This document shows positions 1-8,391 of a DNA stretch of 30,090 nucleotides, piece after piece. Below the pieces are notes generated by a model. The model was not told the origin of the DNA, did not search any database, and worked only from the letters and a program-made list of their open reading frames with translations. The position numbers and the translations under genes were made by a program. The stretch spans positions 1 through 30,090 of IMG/VR virus record IMGVR_UViG_3300037808_000267; one strand, written 5' to 3'. The stretch's first letter is position 1. Every line of letters starts with the position of its first letter. Source of the stretch: a virus.

Positions 1-1
1 T

Positions 2-421
2 TTGCAAGGAGCATCGAATCTTGCACAGACATTAGAAAGTATGACCCCCAACCAGCGTCATGCTGCGTTGGACTCGTTACTTTTCTTTATAGCCCTTTTC
101 CGTACCTCCGTAACCAATAAGGCAGACAACCCTATTTTTGGACCCCCTTTGGTTAGATTAACCTTTGGAGCTATGTACCAGAGCGTTCCTTGTATTGTAA
201 AAAGCTATAATATATCATGGGATGAAAATGCGGGATACGATATGGAGACCTTAACCCCCCGCAGAGTAAAAATTACTATGCAGTTGCAAGAAGTAAGAGT
301 AGGAAACATGGGTAAGTATGACCCAGCACAGTATTTGGAAAGAGATAACATTGCGGGTTGGGAATCAGCAACTTCAAACTGGTATACTACAGACCCCTTA
401 GAATATGGATGGGCTAAATAA
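2..421 (+). CDS. Baseplate tail-tube junction protein, gp48/gp54-like (5'-truncated)
   Basis: The reading frame is open to the left edge, so only the last 139 or so codons are present; the TTG at position 2 is simply the first possible start and probably not the true one. The visible part has a tube-type beta signature: a PPLVRLTFG strand, then P-C-I-V-K-S and a second strand, and TPRRVKITMQLQEVRVGN near residues 85-103. This pattern (apolar strand, 'P.vvks', then 'P+.vk+.+.l.E') is typical of tail-tube-fold proteins that cap or start the tube, such as T4 gp48 and gp54. It is followed at once by a gp53-like gene through a TAATG overlap, which fits a baseplate cluster. The exact member (gp48 or gp54) cannot be decided from this fragment. 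The fold assignment is by pattern, not by search. Confidence 0.6.
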   Translation: MQGASNLAQTLESMTPNQRHAALDSLLFFIALFRTSVTNKADNPIFGPPLVRLTFGAMYQSVPCIVKSYNISWDENAGYDMETLTPRRVKITMQLQEVRVGNMGKYDPAQYLERDNIAGWESATSNWYTTDPLEYGWAK

Positions 422-735
422 TGGTACGAAAATCAGGAAATAAGAAGAGCAGAGCGGGCTTTGGATTAATTACTATTGTTCACAGGGGGAAGCCTATAAC
501 GACCTCAGTGGGTAGTAGACGCTATGAATCTCTCTATTGTGGTTTAAGTAGTTCTAGACGCTTTAGTAAAAAGCTAGGTACTATTCCCTTTGGCTATGAA
601 CACCGACCAGAGCTAATCTCCTACTTATTTTTAGGTAGTGCTGTTTCATGGTGGGAAATTATGGAAAAAAACTCTATCTTTGATGTGTTCGAACAAATGA
701 ATACAGGTGATAATATCTTTATCCCAGGGGTATAA
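421..735 (+). CDS. 53: Baseplate wedge protein, gp53-like
   Basis: A 104-aa protein whose C-terminal half (about residues 59-102) carries the gp53 hallmark: Y-E-x-R-P-x-L-I-S, then L-G-S-x-x-S-W-W-x-I, N-S-I-x-D, and a closing T-G-D-x-I-F-I-P. In T4, gp53 joins the wedge to the central hub and initiates the hexagonal baseplate; the core is LysM-like. T4 gp53 is about 196 aa, so this is a compact version keeping mainly the core. The basic N-terminus (residues 1-51, rich in K, R and S) has no recognisable domain. The start codon overlaps the upstream stop by one base (TAATG), which suggests translational coupling. Confidence 0.8.
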   Translation: MVRKSGNKKSRAGFGLITIVHRGKPITTSVGSRRYESLYCGLSSSRRFSKKLGTIPFGYEHRPELISYLFLGSAVSWWEIMEKNSIFDVFEQMNTGDNIFIPGV

Positions 736-738
736 GCT

Positions 739-3552
739 ATGGAAGAAAGACATGCAGAAGTCCCTACAGTTAACATTATCATGTCTTACGACTACATGGA
801 TCTTTTGGAGTTTCAAAAGTCTATGACGCTTACTGATTTTAAAACTGGGTTAGGTAGTAAGAAGACAGGTACTCAACAAACTTATATTTTCAGTAATAGT
901 CCCGCTTCTAATTTTATATCACTAAAGCATAAATTTGGATTTTCTCAAGGAGGGAAGCAAGCCGCTGCTCCTGAATTAGAAATTGATTTTATTGATCCAG
1001 AAGGGACCTTTGAGACATCGTGGTTTAAGATAGGCGATCAAGATTTGATTTCTCTTGACGATGATCCTTTAGGCTCACGGTTAGAGCGTAAAAAGAAAGA
1101 GTTGCAGGGATTTGTAACCTTACTTCATAAGATAGAATCAGGAGAGATGGACGAAGCTATTGATAGAGAGAATGATGGTTCTATAAAAGTTCTGGGGATG
1201 AAATTTAATGATGGTGCTACTGAAAACAATCTTGAAGATCATATAGACACATTAAAAGACGAAGTAGAAGTGATGGAGGACGCAAAGAAAGATGCTGCGT
1301 TGGGTAAGAGCAACTTTATTGGCTGGCGAGATAGTAATGATGATGGAGGATATGCAGAGAAAAACCTTGAATTAATTCAAAAACAAATTGATGCTAACTC
1401 TAGCCAACTTCAACGCCCTGTGTGGATAACTTATGGAATAGGAGAGAACTTACTAGACTGGACTCCCGTAATGTGTTTTGATCGCTGTATAAATATGGAA
1501 TACAGCTTTACGGGAGGAGGCGCACGAAGTTTAAAGTTAGTCTATTCTGGGGTAGGCATCCATCCCAATTTAACACAAATGGGTCTTGGACCTCTTAAGG
1601 GCTTTCAACTTGGGATGGTTTTTACTGGAGAATCTAATCCTATGTTTAATAAAAAGGCTTTTGAAGTCGAGAAGAAATTTTATGAGCCCTTACTTAAAGA
1701 GGTAGGATCAGACTACGAACCAGACCTTTGGCGACCCAGCATCCACAAGATTATTAGAGATACTATTCGAAGGTATATTAAAGGAGCCATTGGAAAGAAT
1801 ACAAATGTATTATGTATTTTACCTGATCTTGATAAGTATCTTGCTGGGGAATATAAGAAAAGATTAAAAGAAGTAAGGGCTTCAATGGAGGGTATGCTTC
1901 AAGGAGCTAAAGAAGATAATATGGAAATGATAACCTCACATATTCAGGCTACAAAAGAAGTAATAGAAAGCTGTGGATTAAATTTTGTAGAAGAGTTGAA
2001 CACGGAGATTCAGGTGGCTGTTGGAGCTAATGTATGGGATAGAATTGAAAATATTGAAGATCCTGCGAAGGTAATGGATTGGCTACAAAGCAAAGACCTT
2101 ACTGCTATTATTTCTGGTGATGGAGTAGAGGAAACTATTCAAGAAAAAATCAAGAATGTTATGGAGAAGATTAAGGAGTGCGTTGATGACGAAGGGGCTA
2201 TCCCAGGCTTCGATCCGTATTGGTATGTAGAATGTGATTTCAACATGTTACAGGTGATGTATAAGCATTTTGGTGGGAGGGATATTAAGGCAGGGAAGGT
2301 GCCCGCGCCTGAGTGGATGTATGAGACTAATAGTGTAGGCGAAGCAATGAAGCCCGTAGTTGTGGTGGGGGATAAAAATACCATTATGAGTTATCTCCAA
2401 GCTAGGATCTTTGATCAACAACAATTAGACGAAGAAGGCAATGTTATGAGTTTTGCCAATACAAAAGAGCAGCAGCTTGCACTAGAAGAGTCCATCACAG
2501 AGCAAATTAATCCTTATGACAAAGCAGACGGGCTTACTTATAAATTTTTAAAAGAGATTTATGATGTTAATATACCCATTCCGTGGATTTCTCCGTTTGG
2601 TGGAAGCACAGGTGGCGATTCTGAAGATCTGTACTTGCCGGGGGATACAAATATTCCTAAGGGAGACTTAGACCAGATTAGAAAAGAACAACCTTTGACC
2701 GCTCTTCGAATGCCCGTCTTTGCCTTGGGTACAAAGAACCCTAATGTTTTAAGCTTAGATATTGATATTAATAAACAATATTATAATCTTATGAATAACT
2801 TCGGGATGCAACCTAGAAGTGCCCAACAGTATACTACTTCTATTATGGGAAAGGGGAGTGAAAAGAGTGAAGAAGTAACTAAGATTTTTAATGCAATTGC
2901 TGAATTAAATCTTAATGTTTTAGATAAGAACGGTGTTCCCGTGGGATTTGAAGCTATTGTTTCTCCTTATTGGGATCAAAACATGCAGATATGGGGGACT
3001 ACTGATGCATTTAAAGCAGCGGGGGAGATTGATGATTTAGGAGGAGTAGAAACACTATTCACTCATTTTGGTACTGATAACGATATGCCTGAGCTTGTAG
3101 ACCCAGACGGAAAAGATTTCGATAGTAAAGCAGACATGGTTAAGTTTATGTGGAAAGCCTTCTCTGCTATTGGAGAGACCCATGACATTAAACCTAAAGC
3201 CAAAAAACAAACTAGTGGCAAGGGAGTGAGTGGTGGGAAGAATGCCATAATGACTGCTGCTAAGATGGGAGCTAAGTTAACCAATCAAGCATTATTAGGT
3301 ACTATTACTACGATTCCCATGTTTCATCTTTCTAACGACAGACGAGTAATAAACAGAAAAGCTCTATTATATTGTGTAGAACCTAGGTTTGCAGCCGGGA
3401 ACTCTCTTTTTGAGGAGGGAACTGACAATCTAAAAACAAACTTAACTTGGTTTAGTGGAACTTATATTATGACAGGCTTTGAACATACCATTAGTAAGGG
3501 GGCAGTACAATCCTCTTTTGCTATTAACAGACCTACGGGGGGACGAGAATGA
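739..3552 (+). CDS. Large baseplate hub protein, gp27-like (enlarged)
   Basis: A 937-aa protein placed between gp53-like and gp5-like genes, where a central hub is expected. Two hub-type beta segments are visible near the N-terminus: about residues 58-96 (L-K-H-K-F-G-F, then EIDFIDPEGTFETSWF) and about 227-273 (PVWITYGIGENLLDW, then S-L-K-L-V-Y-S-G). They are split by a charged, helix-rich stretch (about 110-222) that looks like a coiled-coil insertion. The C-terminus ends with the hub/VgrG-type strand pair YIMTGFEHTISKGAVQSSF followed by I-N-R-P. T4 gp27 is about 391 aa, so this protein is more than twice as long; the middle (about 300-870) is not recognised. No signal peptide or membrane segment is seen. 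The hub role rests on context and these motifs; a hub fused to another baseplate domain is possible. Confidence 0.6.
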   Translation: MEERHAEVPTVNIIMSYDYMDLLEFQKSMTLTDFKTGLGSKKTGTQQTYIFSNSPASNFISLKHKFGFSQGGKQAAAPELEIDFIDPEGTFETSWFKIGDQDLISLDDDPLGSRLERKKKELQGFVTLLHKIESGEMDEAIDRENDGSIKVLGMKFNDGATENNLEDHIDTLKDEVEVMEDAKKDAALGKSNFIGWRDSNDDGGYAEKNLELIQKQIDANSSQLQRPVWITYGIGENLLDWTPVMCFDRCINMEYSFTGGGARSLKLVYSGVGIHPNLTQMGLGPLKGFQLGMVFTGESNPMFNKKAFEVEKKFYEPLLKEVGSDYEPDLWRPSIHKIIRDTIRRYIKGAIGKNTNVLCILPDLDKYLAGEYKKRLKEVRASMEGMLQGAKEDNMEMITSHIQATKEVIESCGLNFVEELNTEIQVAVGANVWDRIENIEDPAKVMDWLQSKDLTAIISGDGVEETIQEKIKNVMEKIKECVDDEGAIPGFDPYWYVECDFNMLQVMYKHFGGRDIKAGKVPAPEWMYETNSVGEAMKPVVVVGDKNTIMSYLQARIFDQQQLDEEGNVMSFANTKEQQLALEESITEQINPYDKADGLTYKFLKEIYDVNIPIPWISPFGGSTGGDSEDLYLPGDTNIPKGDLDQIRKEQPLTALRMPVFALGTKNPNVLSLDIDINKQYYNLMNNFGMQPRSAQQYTTSIMGKGSEKSEEVTKIFNAIAELNLNVLDKNGVPVGFEAIVSPYWDQNMQIWGTTDAFKAAGEIDDLGGVETLFTHFGTDNDMPELVDPDGKDFDSKADMVKFMWKAFSAIGETHDIKPKAKKQTSGKGVSGGKNAIMTAAKMGAKLTNQALLGTITTIPMFHLSNDRRVINRKALLYCVEPRFAAGNSLFEEGTDNLKTNLTWFSGTYIMTGFEHTISKGAVQSSFAINRPTGGRE

Positions 3553-4802
3553 TCTCTAACCCATTAAAAATTGGAACAGTAATCTCTAATGACGATATTA
3601 GTCGTTCGGGACAGTTTAAAGTATCCTTTGATACGCAGACAGGAAAGAACCCTAAGGGAGAGTGGGTGAGATATGTAACTCCTTTTGGTAATAATAAGGC
3701 TGCTTTTGTAGCTATCCCGCTGCCGGGAAGCGTTGTAGTTTGTGCAAAAATGGATGTTCCTGGTAGGTCAGGGGACATCTCTAAGGGCTGGTTTTACATG
3801 GGCTCTGTTATGGGAGTAATTCCCGGCTTAAATAATAAAATTGATTTTGAGCCTGATGTTCCTCCCGTAGATGCTGATATGGGGATGACAGGTGATGAAT
3901 ATGTTGAAAAGGAAACTCCAGGAACGCATGGAATGAGAAAGGGGGATCGGGCTGCGGTAATTAGCAAAAAAGAACGAAGTCCTTGGCCTCTTAGATTTAG
4001 AGATATGTATGATGGTAAGGCGTTAGTACCTGAAAAGATTGGACTACACGGCTTGCGAGAAGATACTTTAATGATTACCAACCGCTACCGAGGTAATAAG
4101 GCAAACGACCCCTTCCAGCAGCATGAAACGGTTCTTAGAAGCGGATCAGGTAAGAAATTAGCCTTAGTAGACAGCCCTATTGTTGATGGGTTAGTTTACT
4201 CTAACGAGCATAAGGGGAAAAACTTCTTTATCTGGAGTACAGGTAATAGTAAGATGAGCCCTTTCGCCGCAGGAGAAGTACACCTAAGAACACACGGTCC
4301 TATTAATACTTATACTCTAGAGTCCAATATCCATACTTGGGTTGAAGAGGGTAGGAATATTGAAACAGAGAACAGGGCAACGGGTTCCTTTGCCCCAGCA
4401 GCTACGGTAAACTCTGGAGGGCTTACCCCCACCGCAGATCCTAGACATACCATCACTACTTCTAGTGGAGGGTACAAAGCAGAGAGAAAGGGGAATTGGG
4501 GGAACGAAGATTGGGGGTGTGTTAAAACTTGGTCACACCATAACAATGTTTCTGTAAGTGCTATGGCTCCCGACTCCGTGATCCACTTTCACACTACTGG
4601 AGCGGAAAGTAAGGTTATCATTGATTGTGCGGGAACGGTAGATATTATAGCAGCTAAAAAGCTTACTATACAAAGTGATGAGGAAGTAGAAATTAACGCT
4701 CCTATAGTAGATATTAATGGATCGAATACGGTCTTTATAGATGGGGGTCCAAATATTCAATTAAATATGCCCCATGAAACAGGAGGAGCATATATTCCAT
4801 AG
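3549..4802 (+). CDS. 5: Baseplate central spike, gp5/VgrG-like, no visible lysozyme domain
   Basis: A 417-aa protein with the spike architecture. Residues 1-90 form an OB-fold-like N-terminus (LKIGTVISNDD, then V-R-Y-V-T-P-F-G and AFVAIPLPGSVVVCA). A mid-region reads E-T-V-L-R-S-G-S-G-K-K-L-A-L-V-D-S. The end (about residues 355-407) has short beta repeats of the VgrG/gp5 beta-helix type (VDIIAAKKLTIQSDEEVEIN, then APIVDINGS). In T4 the gp5 trimer pierces the outer membrane. T4 gp5 is 575 aa with a lysozyme domain between OB-fold and helix; here the middle has no recognisable lysozyme motif and the whole protein is shorter. The ATGA overlap with the hub gene indicates coupling. A PAAR-like tip is encoded about 21 kb downstream. 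Confidence 0.78.
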   Translation: MISNPLKIGTVISNDDISRSGQFKVSFDTQTGKNPKGEWVRYVTPFGNNKAAFVAIPLPGSVVVCAKMDVPGRSGDISKGWFYMGSVMGVIPGLNNKIDFEPDVPPVDADMGMTGDEYVEKETPGTHGMRKGDRAAVISKKERSPWPLRFRDMYDGKALVPEKIGLHGLREDTLMITNRYRGNKANDPFQQHETVLRSGSGKKLALVDSPIVDGLVYSNEHKGKNFFIWSTGNSKMSPFAAGEVHLRTHGPINTYTLESNIHTWVEEGRNIETENRATGSFAPAATVNSGGLTPTADPRHTITTSSGGYKAERKGNWGNEDWGCVKTWSHHNNVSVSAMAPDSVIHFHTTGAESKVIIDCAGTVDIIAAKKLTIQSDEEVEINAPIVDINGSNTVFIDGGPNIQLNMPHETGGAYIP

Positions 4803-4810
4803 GATAAATT

Positions 4811-7800
4811 ATGGCTAGTTGGGATTTTTCAAAAGCAGCAGGGATTATTACAACATCCCCTACCCCTATATTGGACGCTCTTTCCGTTCAATATGGGGTG
4901 CCTCAGTGTATGTTGGATATGGCTAAAGATATATTAGCCGCCTTTCCTTCTCCTGTCTTGAATTCTATTCAAGCAGGAATTCAAAATGGCAAGGATAAAG
5001 CAGATGAGATGATGAAGGATATCATGCGTCGAATCTTTCTGGATTCTGGTATTGTGGAGTATGATACCGACTTGGGACGGTTCGTATTCGTGTCCAGTTC
5101 CTCTAACTTAGGGGTTGAGCAGGATATGCTGCAAGGGTTGAACAACCTGTATGGGCTTGGAACTATTTTAGGTTTTGGAGCGCAAGCATGGGTAATTGGG
5201 GAGACGGCTTTATCCCAGATTAATCAGATTAAGTCTTGTATTGATAAGTGGAAGACTTTTGAAACCTTGCAAAAAGGTCCCTCTGCTATAGCAGATAAAA
5301 TTGCAGGATTTCAAGCCCTTGATCCAATTACAGGGGAAGTTCTAACAGAATACTTCGCTCCTCCCCCAGCAGCGGAAGCCGCTAGTTTAGTCTTTGACCA
5401 GACTAAAGCTACACTTGAAGCGGCTGTAGGGTTCGCCAATAAGGCCGACGAGCAAATTCAAAATATTAGAGAGATTACTCAGGCAAGAGCGAAAGATCCT
5501 GAGAATAATCCTGAACCAGCTTTCTGGGGAGGTATGGTAAACACAACTCCTAATAGTCCATGGGAAGGACAAACCCTAACAGAAGCATTGTCTGGAGCAA
5601 CTACTTTTAATATTTTAGAAGGGTTAGATGTAGATGCTAATGGTAATCCTATTTTGCCCCCCTCTGCATTAGGTGAAATTTTTGATCCCTTTACTGATGT
5701 TCTTACCTCTAGTGATGTAGGTCCCCCTGTTTCTGTTAGGGGGCAGTATTTACAATCCCAAACTGGAATGTATTATAATGCCTATGGAGGAGGTATTAAT
5801 ATTCCACAGGTATCGTCTCTAGATGCATACGGAAATGTAGTTTGGAAAGATGGATGTATTACAGGTATTATTAATGCTATTTATTGGGACGAAGCAGGTG
5901 ATCCAATTGCAGGAACAGGTGTTCCCCCAGAAGGACTTAGGTGGTTGCTGGAGCAGAATCCTAATATTGGGGGTAAAGGAAAAGCTGTAACTTGGGCAAC
6001 TTTTAATACCTGGGCTGATACTGTATTTGATATTAAGCATATTGATGAAAGCCCTTTGATGCAGGGATTCTATGAACAAGACCACTTCCTACAAGTTATT
6101 TTAGATCAACGCAACAGAAATATTTATGATCTGTCTTCTTATATTACTAACCTTAAAGTAGAGGGATATGGAGAGGACTCAGCGCAAGTAGTTAATCAAA
6201 GACAGATATTGTATTCTAAAATTGCTGATCACGATAGTAAAATTAATAGAAGAAAAAAGCAAATTGAAGTTCATGTTATATTAGCTCCAGAAGACAGGCC
6301 AGCGGTGGCTGGTGCTATACCTATTAATAATTTAGAGGATTTAGATGGGGCGAAGTTAGCTATTCAAAAAGCACTTCAAGAGAGGATTATGTTTAATCCT
6401 GGCGAGGTGTCAGGTGCTGTTTTACCCCTTTGTCCTACTTTTATTAAGAGTGCTATCCCTCAAGATACTTTTACGGTTGAAGAATTAATGGTGCCTCCTA
6501 TTGGTGTGGGAGGTATTATTACCTCAGACCCACAAGCAAGTGGAACTAGCGGGACTTACTTAGCTCTCAACGATCAAATAACTACCAAGAGTTTAGTAGC
6601 TATTTATAATTTCTTAGATGCAGACATAGTTTTACCTGACTCCAATAATTATTTTACTGTTAACTGTGCTACAAGCTCTACTTCCGCAGCACCAGCGCAA
6701 ATAGTTGCCTCCTCTATTGCTAGTATGTTCCCCTCTGGGGTGGGAATTCCTTATTTCAGAGGAATGTGTAACACTTTTTCTGGGGTAAATGGAAGTACTA
6801 AGGCTTCAAGATATCCAAATAATCTGGAATATTTATATAACGCCTATAGACCTTTAGGTTATGCGCTTCTAAAACAAGGGGAACCAGATATTGATAACTT
6901 CCTATATGCAAGTGGAGGGGCTACCTTCCAAACTTGGATGCATGTTCCAGACTTAGATCAAGAGAATGGTGAGGGGTGGGCTGCGGATAAATCAGTATCA
7001 GCACTTCATAGGGTTGTTTTAGGGTGTGAGAATAGAGGTGGAAGCTTCTCTTCCGCAGACCCCTTATTAGCTCAAGGTCCCCAATATGGGAATACTGTCA
7101 GAGGTTTATTAATGGGCTTTACTAGAGACAGGCGATTAACTCAGGGGACTGCACCCTCTAATAATCCCTCCGAGAACACACTTGCCCAAGGACTTCAGTT
7201 TTATATGAGTCCTACTCAAAGTATTAATACTAGTTGTGTATCCTTCTTAGCAGCATCTGCTAATGTTGCTTACTGTCCTCAGGATGAGGTTCCTCCTAGT
7301 GGTTATCATGGTTTATATATTGACACATCAACAACTGTAGGGGGTATTAAGTTTGGAGATGTATCCTCTAACTTTATGCAGGTTACTGTAACCATAGATT
7401 ATGCTAACAAAGAAGTTGCTTTCTGGCTTAATGGACAGTTAATGACTACAAGCTCTACTTCCTATGTTTTTGGAGTAGAAGGTCCTCCTAATATTCCCAG
7501 TATGGTGGACTCCTCATCTTTCTCTTATAGTAGTCTTTATGATGGGAAGTTAGCTTATAATCCCCCTCTTTACCCTCCTCACTCAGTTGGACAAACCTCC
7601 TTCTGGTATTGGGGTGGTCCTACACCGAAAGGAAACGGGGGCGTTTTAATGACCCCTTGGATTATTGGAGGAGGATATACTGATGGTATGTCAGCTAAGG
7701 CTTTACCACAGTATGTTGCTGGATCTAATGATGGCTCTAATTTTATGGGTGGGAAATGGGGAGGAAAGAAAAGCGGTTTATATGGACATCTTGGTAGTGT

Positions 7801-7888
7801 GAAGCTATATAAGAGAGCCCTCACCGCTGCTGAAATTAGTAAAAACTATGAAGCTCAACGAGGTTTTTTCGAGAATATTAAAATCTAA
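4811..7888 (+). CDS. Virion protein with C-terminal concanavalin/LamG-like lectin domain
   Basis: A 1025-aa protein of unknown function. The N-terminal 200 residues look mostly helical. From roughly residue 690 to the end the sequence fits a concanavalin-A-like jelly roll: a strand with T-F-Q-T-W-M-H-V-P-D, later V-T-V-T-I-D-Y and EVAFWLNGQLM (the classic 'v.lyvnG' strand), and a closing GSVKLYKRALTAAEISKNYE, the standard LamG ending. Such domains bind glycans in many phage and bacterial surface proteins. It sits between the spike gene and the gp25 gene, so it is probably a virion protein. Binding of a host polysaccharide is inferred; no catalytic glycosidase residues could be identified. It ends one base into the next start codon (TAATG). 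Confidence 0.6.
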   Translation: MASWDFSKAAGIITTSPTPILDALSVQYGVPQCMLDMAKDILAAFPSPVLNSIQAGIQNGKDKADEMMKDIMRRIFLDSGIVEYDTDLGRFVFVSSSSNLGVEQDMLQGLNNLYGLGTILGFGAQAWVIGETALSQINQIKSCIDKWKTFETLQKGPSAIADKIAGFQALDPITGEVLTEYFAPPPAAEAASLVFDQTKATLEAAVGFANKADEQIQNIREITQARAKDPENNPEPAFWGGMVNTTPNSPWEGQTLTEALSGATTFNILEGLDVDANGNPILPPSALGEIFDPFTDVLTSSDVGPPVSVRGQYLQSQTGMYYNAYGGGINIPQVSSLDAYGNVVWKDGCITGIINAIYWDEAGDPIAGTGVPPEGLRWLLEQNPNIGGKGKAVTWATFNTWADTVFDIKHIDESPLMQGFYEQDHFLQVILDQRNRNIYDLSSYITNLKVEGYGEDSAQVVNQRQILYSKIADHDSKINRRKKQIEVHVILAPEDRPAVAGAIPINNLEDLDGAKLAIQKALQERIMFNPGEVSGAVLPLCPTFIKSAIPQDTFTVEELMVPPIGVGGIITSDPQASGTSGTYLALNDQITTKSLVAIYNFLDADIVLPDSNNYFTVNCATSSTSAAPAQIVASSIASMFPSGVGIPYFRGMCNTFSGVNGSTKASRYPNNLEYLYNAYRPLGYALLKQGEPDIDNFLYASGGATFQTWMHVPDLDQENGEGWAADKSVSALHRVVLGCENRGGSFSSADPLLAQGPQYGNTVRGLLMGFTRDRRLTQGTAPSNNPSENTLAQGLQFYMSPTQSINTSCVSFLAASANVAYCPQDEVPPSGYHGLYIDTSTTVGGIKFGDVSSNFMQVTVTIDYANKEVAFWLNGQLMTTSSTSYVFGVEGPPNIPSMVDSSSFSYSSLYDGKLAYNPPLYPPHSVGQTSFWYWGGPTPKGNGGVLMTPWIIGGGYTDGMSAKALPQYVAGSNDGSNFMGGKWGGKKSGLYGHLGSVKLYKRALTAAEISKNYEAQRGFFENIKI

Positions 7889-8391
7889 TGGCAACTACTA
7901 GCACACATAACAGGTATGGAGTACCCGTAAGCGAAGGAGCCCTAAAGGGGAGTGCCTCTCAATATAAGAAGAGGTATGGATTAGCTTACCCCCTTATCAG
8001 GAGCCTAGACGGTGCTGTTGTTGAGAGGAGTACTTTAAAGAAGGTGACTAGTCAGGGGGGCTACTTTCAAAAGTGTTCTGGACTAGCTTTGATTAAGAAT
8101 AATCTTAGACAATTGCTTTTAACTGAAAAAGGAGAGAGAGTGATGCTTCCTGATTATGGGCTGTCTTTAAGGAAGTATGTATTTGAACCTTTGGATGAAG
8201 TTACATATTTTTTAATCAAAACGGATATATTAAAAACTTTATATAAATACTTTAGGGTAGTTAAAGTTTTAACAGTAGCCGTAGGGTCCACGGAACAGCA
8301 GTCCGATAGAGGAGAGTTAATCATTAAACTTACTCTTCAGTTAGTAAATGACGATAAAGACATTTTTGATATAGAGGTAAATATAAACTAA
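7888..8391 (+). CDS. 25: Baseplate wedge protein gp25-like
   Basis: A 167-aa protein with the GPW/gp25 domain from about residue 55 to the end. Key stretches are ALIKNNLRQLLLTEKGERVM, then L-P-D-Y-G-L-S-L-R-K-Y-V-F-E-P (the conserved 'GER.m.P.yG..l..y.FeP' signature), and the closing strands LIIKLTLQLVNDDKDIFDIE. In T4, gp25 sits at the heart of the wedge near the sheath and is thought to help trigger sheath contraction. T4 gp25 is 132 aa; this one has about 40 extra basic residues at the N-terminus. It overlaps both neighbours by one base (TAATG) and is directly followed by gp6, the usual wedge partner. Confidence 0.9.
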   Translation: MATTSTHNRYGVPVSEGALKGSASQYKKRYGLAYPLIRSLDGAVVERSTLKKVTSQGGYFQKCSGLALIKNNLRQLLLTEKGERVMLPDYGLSLRKYVFEPLDEVTYFLIKTDILKTLYKYFRVVKVLTVAVGSTEQQSDRGELIIKLTLQLVNDDKDIFDIEVNIN

